Of a DNA stretch of 64,000 bases, positions 26,901 through 33,870 are shown piece by piece. This DNA is from Chryseobacterium sp. Tr-659 (lineage in GTDB: Bacteria; Bacteroidota; Bacteroidia; Flavobacteriales; Weeksellaceae): contig NZ_VWWP01000002.1 in assembly GCF_011752975.1 (NCBI RefSeq), positions 124,001 to 188,000 of the forward strand, in the 5' to 3' direction. The first letter of the stretch is position 1. Each line of letters begins with the position of its first letter. Under the pieces are notes generated by a model. The model saw only the letters and a list, made by a program, of their open reading frames with translations. It searched no databases and had not been told where the DNA came from. A program made the position numbers and the translations under genes.

Positions 26901-29114
26901 CAACCGTATAACGATATTGATGCCTATTTCTGTGTACCGGAAAACGACAAACTCGAACAATACTGGGACACTGTTATCGATCGACTTTATAAAATAAATA
27001 ATAGCTTAAATATTAATGGGATACCGCAACCATTGCAATTATTCGAACCGCCTATCGATCCTGGTTTATTGGCACGTGCTGCGGCAAGCGGTGGTAATCC
27101 GTTAAGCATTATGACGCAGAATGCGGCTATTCCGGCTTATCGCTTTGAGTATCTTATCGATCGGGTAAAAAATATAGCTTCTACATTAAGTCAGTTGGGA
27201 TCCGGTTTATTAAACGCACTGGAACGTAAAGACGATTCGGCACTGGCCAAATTACAGGCCACACAGCAAAATGTGCTGCTTAATCTTAACACAATGATTA
27301 AAGAACAGGAGATCGAAGAGGCCAAACAAAACATTGCCGGTTTGCAACAAAATCTGTTAAGTGCTCAAAATCGTGAACAGTTTTACCAACAGCAGTACGA
27401 CGAAAACCTAAGTGCTCTTGAAATTGCCAGCCTTTCGTTACAAGGCTCGGCCATTTATCCGGAATCGGTTTCGATTGGAATTAACGGAATTTCAGTTGCC
27501 GGTTATCTGGCGCCGAATATCTTTGGTTTTGCCGATGGAGGGATGAAGTTTGGAGATGCCATTACTGCGGGCGCTCAGATGGCACAAACGACTTCATCTA
27601 TTTTAAACCAGAGTGCCGGAATTATTGCGACGACTGCTCAGTATAACAGACGACGTGACGATTGGAAGTTGCAACAGCAAACGGCGGCTTATGATGTGGC
27701 TCAAATTCAGGATCAGATTAATTCGGCTAATGCGCAATTACTGATCAACCAGCAAAATCTGGTGATTCATAAAAAAACAATTGATCAGGAGAATGCCTAT
27801 GAACAATTCCTGACGACCCGTTTTACGAATATGGATTTTTATTCGTGGATGATCAGCCGATTGTCAACCATTTATTTCCAATCGTATCAGCTTACGCTGG
27901 GAATGGCGTTGGCAGCACAATCGGCTTATCAGAATGAGATGAACAGTACCGAACAGTTTATTCAGTTCGATTATTGGGATACGCTTCATAAAGGATTGTT
28001 GTCGGGCGAAGCTTTATTATTATCGTTACAACAAATGGAACGCAGTTATGTGCTGAAAAACACACGTACTTTCGAAATTGAAAAGACGATTTCCTTGCTG
28101 CAACTGGATCCGTTACAGTTTATGGAATTTAAAACAGGACTTCACTCGGGAGTAAAAGGAACGCTTCGTTTTAAACTTTCGGAACAGTTGTTCGATTTTG
28201 ATTTCCCGGGACAGTATCTGCGTAAAATCAAAACTATCTCGGTGTCGATTCCTGCCGTGGTAGGACCTTACCAAAATATTAATGCGGTATTGCGGCAAAC
28301 CAAAAATTATACCGTAATGGAACCTAAAATCAATGCGGTTAAATATGTTATGGATCCGGTAAATAATCCCGATCCGGGTAATGTACGTGTAGACTGGATT
28401 CCAAACCAGAAAATCGCACTTTCCAAAGGTATGGACGATAATGGTTTGTTTGTACTCAACTTTAACGATAGCATGTACCTGCCGTTTGAAGGAACCGGTG
28501 CTGTTTCGGAATGGGAATTAAACCTGCCGCCGGAAACCAATCATTTCGATTTTAATTCAATATCAGACATTATCGTAAAAATCAGCTATACGGCTTACGA
28601 AGATATGGGGCAGTTTGCCACCGATGTAAAAAATCAGCTGCAATCCCAGAATCCACCATATCCGTATCAGGTAGCCAAGCAAATTGTATTGCAACAGGCT
28701 TTTAGTGCTAACTGGTATCAGTTTATGCATCCGCAGCCGAATCCGGTAACGCAATCGATGGTGTTTAGTTTAACTGATGCTATTGTTCTGCCAAACCTTA
28801 AAAAGGTAGCATTACAATTGGTAACAGTGGTGGTGCAAACTCAAAATAATACAACGGTTTCCGATAAACAAGCGGGTAGTTTCTTAACCTTAAAACAAAC
28901 GGGTAAAAGCGATCTGAGTATTCCGATAATGAATAATGTAGGAACGGTTGCTCTTAGCGGGCCTTTTGAGGCAGAAACGGCAGAACTTCTATTTACGATC
29001 GCCAATACACCGGATGAATTGCTTACGGCTGATAAGAAACAATTGGATCCGAACAAATTAAGCGGACTGCTCATTATTATTAACTATACGTCCAACGTAT
29101 TTGCAAAACAATAA
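20949..29114 (+). CDS. Tc toxin TcA component (pentameric pore/injection protein)
   Basis: A 2721-residue TcA-type protein that would assemble the bell-shaped prepore, bind the target cell and inject the TcC cargo. N-terminal VRP1-type region with the Cys cluster CDCPECKSVLGPAAYF near residue 173. Large alpha-helical shell up to about 1000; neuraminidase-like region at about 1050-1130 (LFLFARTATNPYTYYYITRE, then WSQW). Pore/coiled-coil section at about 2100-2350 (QNLLSAQNREQFYQQQYDEN, MAQTTSSILNQSAGI). TcB-binding beta domain over about the last 330 residues (LRFKLSEQLFDFDFPGQYL). Unusual: four diverged repeats of about 65-70 residues between about 1361 and 1840. It starts 30 nt after the TcB-TcC stop, so the two are cotranscribed. 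Length is within the usual TcA range. Confidence 0.92.
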   Translation: METKQLIHNFYEANPDVDLLTTNFHLEDTLASIKLPKTKARAAATNMVEQLKQVARVVRLHPEAQTGKKLTADAIGTLYEKFDGLNSAHDITRQSGEVFVKQYTDAFGCPKVASEVYKRATEVTNNVANLTNAILNMSTPLSKAISTSSVSEEVTDYFTGLVGYQELFGSLNYCDCPECKSVLGPAAYFVDLMRIVQKYITEPNTATIPHASTLAVRRPDLGTIPLTCEKTNTIVPYLQIIIERLEQSLSTSWKITSTTDLYKQLAATYYPFNLPFLQPLSTIRIYLEELKTTLAEVFACQQLTGPQLAAEQLQTTLEGWNLLKTATVDTAKLQTYFGVAKLDDLNSFKVFSKQTDLLVTQVQDLLYQNLSGTEITAGLNAQFFINKGLTKPIVVGNTDSVNTIDNLTPAALDQINRYLRLTLLSEWSFDDLDWALHALNNGTPEINESILQLVPKLQQLVTRMNSDVATVSTYLFDLKTYGMGNDPAQSTAPFDVVFNTGQTTLYHPKNSATAAYPLNKTYLDTPLSWEYASNSGNNPANAVRVASALGVSQNDLQLLVSALYTSTPTIVLNVPTISALSRHVRLAGYFKLSIKDYLSFLNLSGKVQLVFTIDELTALIDNKETLATVTRLTLEDLNYTVNAVVSPTVNILYYPDKSEAWLKTLPILIPASDSEDDQLIKLYGQVGAFFDIPSSLAQSILTLTVTNPLSVFLNTDTTNAIKALSLISRWLVWVQKTGVSQDLLDNIAVSKAAYGITDTTKLTFANSIVLLQFQFFTGIYNDVNNRFSDYMTAITGNKNDVAAAILSEATGWDKSIITALYALKYTNQVDRLYSMQAVITLLNKTGLNLDAFQGLLSLAGKGVADWDKFVAQENKLLTAIQARYNVGSDWNQLAVQIGGKTASAQRDALIGATIFALRSADATAYIQNTRDLHDYLLIDVDMSDAAQISYIKEALNAIQLYMNRCHSKLEAGVVLLPIPEVWWEWMMNYRVWEANREIFLYPENYLDPAFRSSKTDLFKQLENDLKQNDITEGNVTSAYMKYLEGFAELAKLVYVDAYYCRVSDDTRDNQPTLFLFARTATNPYTYYYITRESEGTWSQWIKIDLAINAVQITPVYAFNKLFLFWVEQSVAIDKTPNTTTENIVKASINYTFYNFQNQWVPAQSLVKDYIIDVSPSDYRTANNKLFPDNFFDPNSLWWNKVYPLKIQQDSFWEITNGGNRFEQLVIAFGPMIDTTVQYPQPANNPPNASNPAVQIFESQLFETGQNYNYVYNLGYKGQLPLFKPIVLNDSLDSSYLVNPDEILFFEKDSDKSNDLFTPQIDATSGQMNLISTSRTIYDNDIAGQIITPAIPTPQTSLTDSSFISTDAGINATGSKTVYNTLVDYGYIDSSGMLGRSDYAEMRTDVMSIFEGDPGQLKKTQFVMGVVNRASGSRWLSQNVRNKNYGLFTIKNAVGTFVFYGDKEAFLMEDPDKDPVFISDLLFNADTMFLESSFLSSGAGIDASGSSQIYNNLIDYGYFTADGQLERGTTIDDLTKALNEMLEGQPNKTDKVDSVMDVLTNQPLFYNTDFISGSAGINANGSKNIFDQLMQAGYLDKNGRLMTDIDFNELTGVLYDILEGQPDIDKKVRFVVQVLYQAEYPSSIGFFRSLNTTPYACEYNFKAIRLTTGAIHNLSARIFSGGVDKLLSLESQLIPVDPELPFNRFGFEEPYVIAPEAPDGGQVDFNGAYELYYWELFFHAPMYIANLLKTNQGFDQAEKWYKYIYDPTAAPYLVEADSFVCATIGVTDSSRIYRVLLDNKWIDSEGYVSSKFTAKTNLNSILSFLQPVQIQSVTNVLLNHQVARDICRVWQFNPFRNHTVASLLENITNAKQIAAYNQYPFDPHAIARLRIGAYEKTIVMQYIDNLIKWGDWYFSQYTWESNTTANMLYIYAYNLLGPKPEDLGPCQAEDPANFNDIVAQYGDNIPQFKITLEDHVGSGSSGLNFQPYNDIDAYFCVPENDKLEQYWDTVIDRLYKINNSLNINGIPQPLQLFEPPIDPGLLARAAASGGNPLSIMTQNAAIPAYRFEYLIDRVKNIASTLSQLGSGLLNALERKDDSALAKLQATQQNVLLNLNTMIKEQEIEEAKQNIAGLQQNLLSAQNREQFYQQQYDENLSALEIASLSLQGSAIYPESVSIGINGISVAGYLAPNIFGFADGGMKFGDAITAGAQMAQTTSSILNQSAGIIATTAQYNRRRDDWKLQQQTAAYDVAQIQDQINSANAQLLINQQNLVIHKKTIDQENAYEQFLTTRFTNMDFYSWMISRLSTIYFQSYQLTLGMALAAQSAYQNEMNSTEQFIQFDYWDTLHKGLLSGEALLLSLQQMERSYVLKNTRTFEIEKTISLLQLDPLQFMEFKTGLHSGVKGTLRFKLSEQLFDFDFPGQYLRKIKTISVSIPAVVGPYQNINAVLRQTKNYTVMEPKINAVKYVMDPVNNPDPGNVRVDWIPNQKIALSKGMDDNGLFVLNFNDSMYLPFEGTGAVSEWELNLPPETNHFDFNSISDIIVKISYTAYEDMGQFATDVKNQLQSQNPPYPYQVAKQIVLQQAFSANWYQFMHPQPNPVTQSMVFSLTDAIVLPNLKKVALQLVTVVVQTQNNTTVSDKQAGSFLTLKQTGKSDLSIPIMNNVGTVALSGPFEAETAELLFTIANTPDELLTADKKQLDPNKLSGLLIIINYTSNVFAKQ
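25029..26471 (+). repeat. Four diverged ~65-70-residue repeats inside TcA
   Basis: Starts near 25029, 25422, 25648 and 26274. Each copy follows the pattern SF.S..AGI.A.GS..+Y, then L.D.GYID..G.L, then ILEGQP, then V..VL. Copies 2 and 3 are nearly contiguous, whereas copies 1-2 and 3-4 are separated by 50-135 residues of other sequence. The protein pattern is preserved while the DNA has diverged, so the duplication is old. In TcA proteins this region lies on the shell near receptor-binding domains. Confidence 0.7.
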
Positions 29115-29156
29115 AATTCATCATCAAATAAATATTAACCTTTAAACTTTTAAATT

Positions 29157-31310
29157 ATGGCATGGGAAGAATGCGTAACATCAATTAGGGCGAACCTTGA
29201 CCCTAACGCAAAAGAAGTAAATCAGGTAATCTGGACAGGGCCAAACAAACAGGTTACAGAAGACAATCTGGAAACCGATAGTTTTTCGGCGAGTAAGCCG
29301 TTTGCCTTGATTTGTCCGGACCGTCACTGTCAGGATTACGGCGATTTTTCGCCTCAGGCACACGCTTTATGTAACTGTAAAGACGTGAACGGAAACCCAA
29401 TTCCGGATTGTGTTCCTAAAAATGTATTATATCCTTATCCGAGTGGTGTTTGCTTGAACATCGACAATCCATCGGATTATAGTACCAAACGGGGACGGGC
29501 TTGTACTAAGCAAGGCGATAGCTATTATGCATTAACGTGTTTCTGTTGTTGTTCGTGCTATGCGAACGGTACCAAAATTGCTGTTCCGACGGGATTCAAA
29601 ACGATTGAGTATTTTCAAACGGGAGATGAGGTATTAACGGCATCACTAGCAACAGGATCATTGAAATGGAATACAGGAAAAGTGGCATATAGTATGGGTA
29701 CCGGGCCAGACGGACATCAGTCGGCTATGGTATATATGCACTATGGTGACGATGATCGTCAGATTATTGTAACTCCGGATCAGTTGTTTTTAATGAGTAC
29801 CGGAAAATTAAAACGTAGTGATCGTTTGGTTCCGGGTGTGGACGAATTGGTAAATGAGTGGGGCGACGCGGTGCCGATTCACGAAATCAGTATCGGAGAA
29901 TATATCGGTGGGGTACACCATATTTCTACTGCTGCTGCTTTTGATGGCGTTATAGACGGACACTTGTTATTGTCGGAAGGGGTTGTTTCGGGCGATTTTA
30001 CCTTACAGGCCAATTCCGGGCAACTTATCGATATGGGGGCAATGGAAGATCATAAAGAACTGCCTAAAATCGGTTCGGAAGAATACGATAAAAAGTATTC
30101 GCAATTATCGAAAGAATACTATGGCGTAATGCATATTACGGCATTAAGCGACGGAAGAAGAGAAAAAGTACAACGTCCGCAAAAATTCTATCTGCATGGC
30201 GAACGTTCGATCAATGTTCCGAATTCAGCAGCAGCGTATCTGGACGATGCTCAGGCTGCGGACGTGTACAACAATGCACCGCGTTGGAGTTTTGAAGACA
30301 TTGGAATGAACAGCTCGCTAGTAAAATATGTATTGCGTTTGTTTAAAGGGTTTTTCCCGGAAATCAATTTCTATTACGATCAGTCAAACGTAACGCCTAA
30401 TGCATATGCTTTTGTGCTGATGGATATGCAATACGTGGTGTTAACGGGTGGTTTAACACGTTTAAAAGGAATGGATCAGGAAGGATTATCGTTTGTATTG
30501 GCGCATATGATTTCGACGCTTCAAAAATCGAATCCGATTGGGGCTAATGGCTGGACTTCTGTGGCTATGGCCGATTATTACAGTATAGGTTTCCTAATGG
30601 ATGTCTATTTCGGGAAAAATTTCGGAACGATGTACAATCCTGGAATTAAACAATTGGATACTTCGTTGTTTAAATATATTTCGCCCGAAAATCAGGCGTA
30701 TACAAACGATCCGTATCAGCCTACGGTAGATACGCGTTTCGACTCACTGGATGCAGGTAAAGCAATGGATTTCCCACCTGATGGAATTGGTGGTCCAACA
30801 GCCGGTGGATTGAAAGTTGTAGATGTTAAAGCATTCCCACCAATGGTAGGGGTGTTTAGCTTTGTGAATCAGGATATTGACGAAGCAGCATCGGAAGACG
30901 CATTCCACTTGTTGGTACAAAACAAAGAGGTGACTGCTGATGGTGTGGTTTCTCCGGACTTTACAGTGAATACCAACCTAAACTTTTTATTCCCTCATGT
31001 TTCGGATGAAAATCAACGCAACATGATGATCGAACAGGTTCGCAGTAGTCTGATTCACGCGATGGGACTTATTCAATTGGAATTTAACGATCTTGTCAAT
31101 CCGGCTTCGGCTTCCAGCTACCACGATTTTACACTCGATCCGGATGCCCGTATCGGTAGTGTTGTGGCCAAAACCAATATTCCTGTGGTGGAAATTGCTG
31201 CCGAAATTAAACGTGGTGTTAAATATACGTTGACTGCATCGACGAATGTTCGTTCGTTTAACGGATCAACAATTGATTTACAACAACGATCTATTTCTTT
31301 TGAAATCTAA
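29157..31310 (+). CDS. Cys-rich protein with Hint domain and degenerate M48-like domain
   Basis: A 717-residue protein encoded 42 nt after TcA. Residues 1-130 are Cys-rich (C53, C58, C72, C74, C85, C99, C116, C128) with no signal peptide. A Hint (hedgehog/intein) module starts at C134 in SCYANGTKIAVPTGFKTIEYF, continues through TGDEVLTAS and VTPDQLFL, and closes around GHLLLSEGVVSGDF (about residue 277), so self-cleavage is plausible. Residues about 390-500 resemble an M48 peptidase core (NAYAF, VVLTGGLTRL, GLSFVLAHMIST, ADYYSIGFLMDV), but HEXXH is replaced by H450-M-I-S-T454, so it is probably catalytically dead. I do not recognise the C-terminal 200 residues. Same GC and codon style as the Tc genes and the same orientation, so it is part of the toxin operon. 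Role unknown: accessory effector, or folding/release factor. Confidence 0.75.
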   Translation: MAWEECVTSIRANLDPNAKEVNQVIWTGPNKQVTEDNLETDSFSASKPFALICPDRHCQDYGDFSPQAHALCNCKDVNGNPIPDCVPKNVLYPYPSGVCLNIDNPSDYSTKRGRACTKQGDSYYALTCFCCCSCYANGTKIAVPTGFKTIEYFQTGDEVLTASLATGSLKWNTGKVAYSMGTGPDGHQSAMVYMHYGDDDRQIIVTPDQLFLMSTGKLKRSDRLVPGVDELVNEWGDAVPIHEISIGEYIGGVHHISTAAAFDGVIDGHLLLSEGVVSGDFTLQANSGQLIDMGAMEDHKELPKIGSEEYDKKYSQLSKEYYGVMHITALSDGRREKVQRPQKFYLHGERSINVPNSAAAYLDDAQAADVYNNAPRWSFEDIGMNSSLVKYVLRLFKGFFPEINFYYDQSNVTPNAYAFVLMDMQYVVLTGGLTRLKGMDQEGLSFVLAHMISTLQKSNPIGANGWTSVAMADYYSIGFLMDVYFGKNFGTMYNPGIKQLDTSLFKYISPENQAYTNDPYQPTVDTRFDSLDAGKAMDFPPDGIGGPTAGGLKVVDVKAFPPMVGVFSFVNQDIDEAASEDAFHLLVQNKEVTADGVVSPDFTVNTNLNFLFPHVSDENQRNMMIEQVRSSLIHAMGLIQLEFNDLVNPASASSYHDFTLDPDARIGSVVAKTNIPVVEIAAEIKRGVKYTLTASTNVRSFNGSTIDLQQRSISFEI

Positions 31311-31324
31311 AAGAGACGATTACT

Positions 31325-31358
31325 ATCGCTGTCGGTAATCCTGCCGGCAGCGATTTTT
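31325..31358 (+). terminator. Hairpin with T-run between the Hint gene and the zinc-ribbon gene
   Basis: ATCGCTGTCGG and CCGGCAGCGAT pair over 11 bp (one G-U) and are followed by TTTTT. It may attenuate readthrough into the small downstream gene. Confidence 0.6.
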
Positions 31359-31376
31359 AACTAAAAACCTGAATCT

Positions 31377-31916
31377 ATGGAACTGAATGAACTAAAAGAA
31401 ATAACCGACATTAACGAGGCTTGTATGCGATTTAGCGAAATTTTGGGATTGTCGAAACCTGTTCCGGGCGGTGTGTTGTATACTGCACTTGAGGATGAGG
31501 ATTATGCACGGAATTTATTACTAGCTCGTAGAAGTCCTGAATTGATGAATATGCTATTGGCCCAACGGGCCCAATATAGTCCGAAAACGGTTGTACCACA
31601 AAAAGAAAAACAAAGCGGCTATACCAACCTGCAATTGATTGAAAAGTTAGGAAAATCGATGTGGAAATGGGGATTGGTTGGCTTTTCTACCGTAACGGAA
31701 GAGATTTATAACAAACGACTGGCGGCCTGTGCTTCGTGCGATCAATTAGAAGAAGCCCCCGACCAATTGGTGTATAAGATCAGCTTAAAGAAAAATGAAG
31801 ATAAACGTACCTGTAAAACCTGTGGCTGTGTTGTGGCCCGGAAAGCCAGGTTAACAAACGATACCTGTCCCCTGGAAGATACGGGAAACCCCGGATTTAA
31901 TCGTTGGGGTGAATAA
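31377..31916 (+). CDS. Small zinc-ribbon protein at the end of the toxin operon
   Basis: A 179-residue soluble protein. The C-terminal half carries a treble-clef/zinc-ribbon pattern: C118-x2-C121 in AACASCDQL, C146-x2-C149-G-C151 in RTCKTCGC, and C164 in NDTCPL. The N-terminal 70 residues are helical (DINEACMRFSEILGLSKPVP). Short CxxC...CxxCGC...KARL...CPL proteins occur widely beside phage, peptide and secretion loci in Bacteroidota; their role is not settled. Here it is the last gene of the Tc operon, 66 nt after the Hint gene with a weak terminator between, and is followed by a very strong terminator. GC and codon use match the toxin genes. It may act as a chaperone or metal-binding helper. 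It shows no obvious immunity function. Confidence 0.75.
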   Translation: MELNELKEITDINEACMRFSEILGLSKPVPGGVLYTALEDEDYARNLLLARRSPELMNMLLAQRAQYSPKTVVPQKEKQSGYTNLQLIEKLGKSMWKWGLVGFSTVTEEIYNKRLAACASCDQLEEAPDQLVYKISLKKNEDKRTCKTCGCVVARKARLTNDTCPLEDTGNPGFNRWGE

Positions 31917-31918
31917 AC

Positions 31919-31963
31919 AAAACACTATCCCTGCAAAGATTCTTTGCAGGGATAGTGTTTTTA
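31919..31963 (+). terminator. Strong terminator closing the Tc operon
   Basis: AACACTATCCCTGCAAA and its reverse complement form a 17-bp stem around a 5-nt loop, ending in a T-run. It comes immediately after the zinc-ribbon stop codon. Confidence 0.9.
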
Positions 31964-32422
31964 ATCGATATAAATCGAAAAATACAGTTTATTTAATAAA
32001 AAAAGTATTTTTCTCTCCGTGAGTTGAGAAACTAAAACAAAAAAACCAAAATAGGTCACAAGTTATATGGACTTTTAGTGACCTTGAAAACTTGAAAATT
32101 GGCATTAAAAATTCAAGAAAGCTTAAATAGCAGGTAGTTACATCTTATTAATGTCAGGTATCCAGAGTACACAATCGTCTCAAATCCTGTAACAGAGAGT
32201 TCGAGTTTTGTACCAGTGAGGTCACCATACTAAATAAACAAGCTACTGTCTTACGATAGGTTGTTTTGTTTTTAGAGGTTGAGATTCTGCAAATGTAATT
32301 TTGCCTTATCAGCTCTTACCTGCAAAATCCCTTTGTAAATAAACTTACCAGTATTGGTTTAAAGCTATTTACAAAGGTTTTAATTATGATGAATTTGTGT
32401 CTTTCTGAAGGGCTCTAGATTG
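31964..32422. other. Gene-free right flank of the toxin locus
   Basis: No convincing ORF. Notable contents are a segment with tRNA-like character near 32170-32227 (GAGAGTTCGAG resembles a T arm, ending GGTCACC) and an imperfect hairpin with T-run near 32232-32275 (AAACAAGCTA with TAGGTTGTTT). I read these as a possible decayed tRNA plus terminator, not as a functional gene. Confidence 0.35.
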
Positions 32423-33403
32423 TTATTTTCCATTATAAACGCGCATTTCATTCGATATAAAATCAATGATTATAACATGTTCTTTTAAAAACTCATAACC
32501 TAATAAGCCGTCTATCCCTAATTCGTTTTCTGCATTAAGCTGATTTAAAGTACTCTCTTCAAAGGAAAAACGCATGTTTTTATATTCAAGATCTCCAATT
32601 TTTGTAGATTCAATAGTACCTGTTGTGCTTTTCACAATGCCCGCAAGACCTTTCAAACCACCTTCTTTAAGGTCATTTGTAAAGTTTTGTAATTCTGGTA
32701 AAAATTTACTGTGGAAAAGGTTTGCACTTGCTCCGGTATCTAATCCAAATTTGTAGTTTTGACCTCCTATTTCCACATCAAACACAGGTATATGTTCTTG
32801 CATTTCAAATGGAACAATGGTCAGAAGTCTTCCATATTCCATCTTTTCCTGACTAATTTCTTTTCCTTTATTTACAATGATTTTATGATTTTTGTAATCA
32901 AAAGTAACCTGATATTCATTAAAGACGTCATATCCTATTAACCCAGCAATGTTTTTTGAAAGATTTCCTAATGGAGCTGTTCTTACCGGAGTATTTTTAA
33001 TTTGAATGCCATTCCAGTCAAAAGATTGAACTTCAGCAAAACCCATCTTAGTATTTCCTCCTACACCGTTTACACTCGCTCCCGTGTTTTTTGATACTGC
33101 TTTAATTTTTTCCAGATCTGAATTAAGAATAATGCAGGGAGCTCCACTATCCAGAATAAACTCTTCTTCCATACCGTTTAGCATTACTTTTACATAAATC
33201 AATCCTTTACGTACTTCAAAAGGGATTTCAACTCTATCTTGAGACATCATGACACTAGGTTTTGTGATTAAATCTACCTCCTTACCTGCAAGTATGGCCA
33301 GCTCAACCGAAGAGTTATATTTTTCATTAAGTTTTGCAGAAACTGAAACTGAAATAATCATGAATAAGATGACTAATGCGGACAATAAATTTTTATTTCT
33401 CAT
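32423..33403 (-). CDS. Exported retropepsin-like (clan AA) aspartic protease
   Basis: A 326-residue protein with signal peptide (ALVILFMIISVSVSA) and two aspartic-protease half-domains in one chain. The first active-site triad is D85-S-G87 in FILDSGAPCIIL, the second D222-T-G224 in FGLDTGASANLF, each followed by a flap-like region and a GLIGYDVF/GLLGYEFL closing motif. This two-lobed arrangement is typical of periplasmic or surface aspartyl proteases of Bacteroidota (gag-polyprotein/pepsin-like families). A perfect -7 box TAAATTTG lies upstream. It probably acts on peptides in the envelope; the substrate is unknown. GC returns to the host level here, so it lies outside the toxin block. Confidence 0.85.
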   Translation of the reverse strand: MRNKNLLSALVILFMIISVSVSAKLNEKYNSSVELAILAGKEVDLITKPSVMMSQDRVEIPFEVRKGLIYVKVMLNGMEEEFILDSGAPCIILNSDLEKIKAVSKNTGASVNGVGGNTKMGFAEVQSFDWNGIQIKNTPVRTAPLGNLSKNIAGLIGYDVFNEYQVTFDYKNHKIIVNKGKEISQEKMEYGRLLTIVPFEMQEHIPVFDVEIGGQNYKFGLDTGASANLFHSKFLPELQNFTNDLKEGGLKGLAGIVKSTTGTIESTKIGDLEYKNMRFSFEESTLNQLNAENELGIDGLLGYEFLKEHVIIIDFISNEMRVYNGK

Positions 33404-33424
33404 TTTAAGTGTATTTTAATGAGA

Positions 33425-33432
33425 CAAATTTA
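33425..33432 (-). promoter_or_regulatory. -7 promoter box of the aspartic protease gene
   Basis: The minus strand reads TAAATTTG, a perfect TAnnTTTG, 22 nt before the ATG. A TTTG 14 nt further upstream is closer than the usual -33 spacing. Confidence 0.55.
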
Positions 33433-33802
33433 TAATCTGTGATTTTCAAAGTGGGTTATCAGATGTTACCTAGTGTTAAATAGTGTTATAGCTATCAGGT
33501 GAGGGTGAATTTTTTACTGTCTGACAGATCGATAATGACCAAATTCATCCCAGAAGCCAAGCCTTTATAGGCCGTTGGAAAGCTGACTATCCTTTTAACA
33601 GAAGAATTTTGGAACTTTCTTTTCAAAATTATGCAAGCAGGCTGTCTTAGAATTCAGAAATAAATATGATTAATGCAGGGGAAGAACAACAGGTTATGGC
33701 CTGATCATCATAAAAATGACACCATAAGAAAAGAATTATATATTTAACAGAAAAAGGAAACATTGTTCCATTTAAATAAATGTTCTTGGGTGCAATTAAT
33801 AA

Positions 33803-33830
33803 ACAAAAACAGCCCCTTAGTTGGGGCTGT
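33803..33830 (-). terminator. Terminator of the alpha/beta hydrolase gene
   Basis: ACAGCCCC and GGGGCTGT form an 8-bp GC-rich stem with loop TTAGTT. On the minus strand it is followed by TTTTTGTTT, 40 nt past the hydrolase stop. Confidence 0.8.
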
Positions 33831-33870
33831 ATAAAATATTTTGCTGTTTAGATACCTTGTAGCAGGTTGT

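Larger units (their letters stand above)
33404..33870. other. Intergenic region between protease and hydrolase
   Basis: Holds the protease promoter (33425-33432) and the hydrolase terminator (33803-33830). A stretch around 33510-33610 reads protein-like on the plus strand (FIGRWKADYPFNRRI) but is broken by stops, so it may be a relic. No intact gene seen. Confidence 0.4.

Noticed and set aside
30490..30520. Active M48 metallopeptidase in the Hint protein
   Set aside because: The zinc motif reads HMIST in place of HEXXH; the catalytic Glu and second His are missing.
31377..31916. Immunity protein for the deaminase toxin
   Set aside because: The protein is a zinc ribbon without resemblance to known immunity folds. 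Tc toxins aimed at eukaryotes usually need no immunity partner, and the Hint gene lies between.
11757..32260. Exact tRNA-Arg attachment-site duplication framing the toxin locus
   Set aside because: The right-hand tRNA-like segment shares only GTTCGA and GGTCAC, with different spacing. No integrase gene is seen.
33510..33660. Protein-like stretch before the hydrolase terminator
   Set aside because: The reading frame is interrupted by several stops and I could not connect it to a family; kept only as a note in the intergenic entry.
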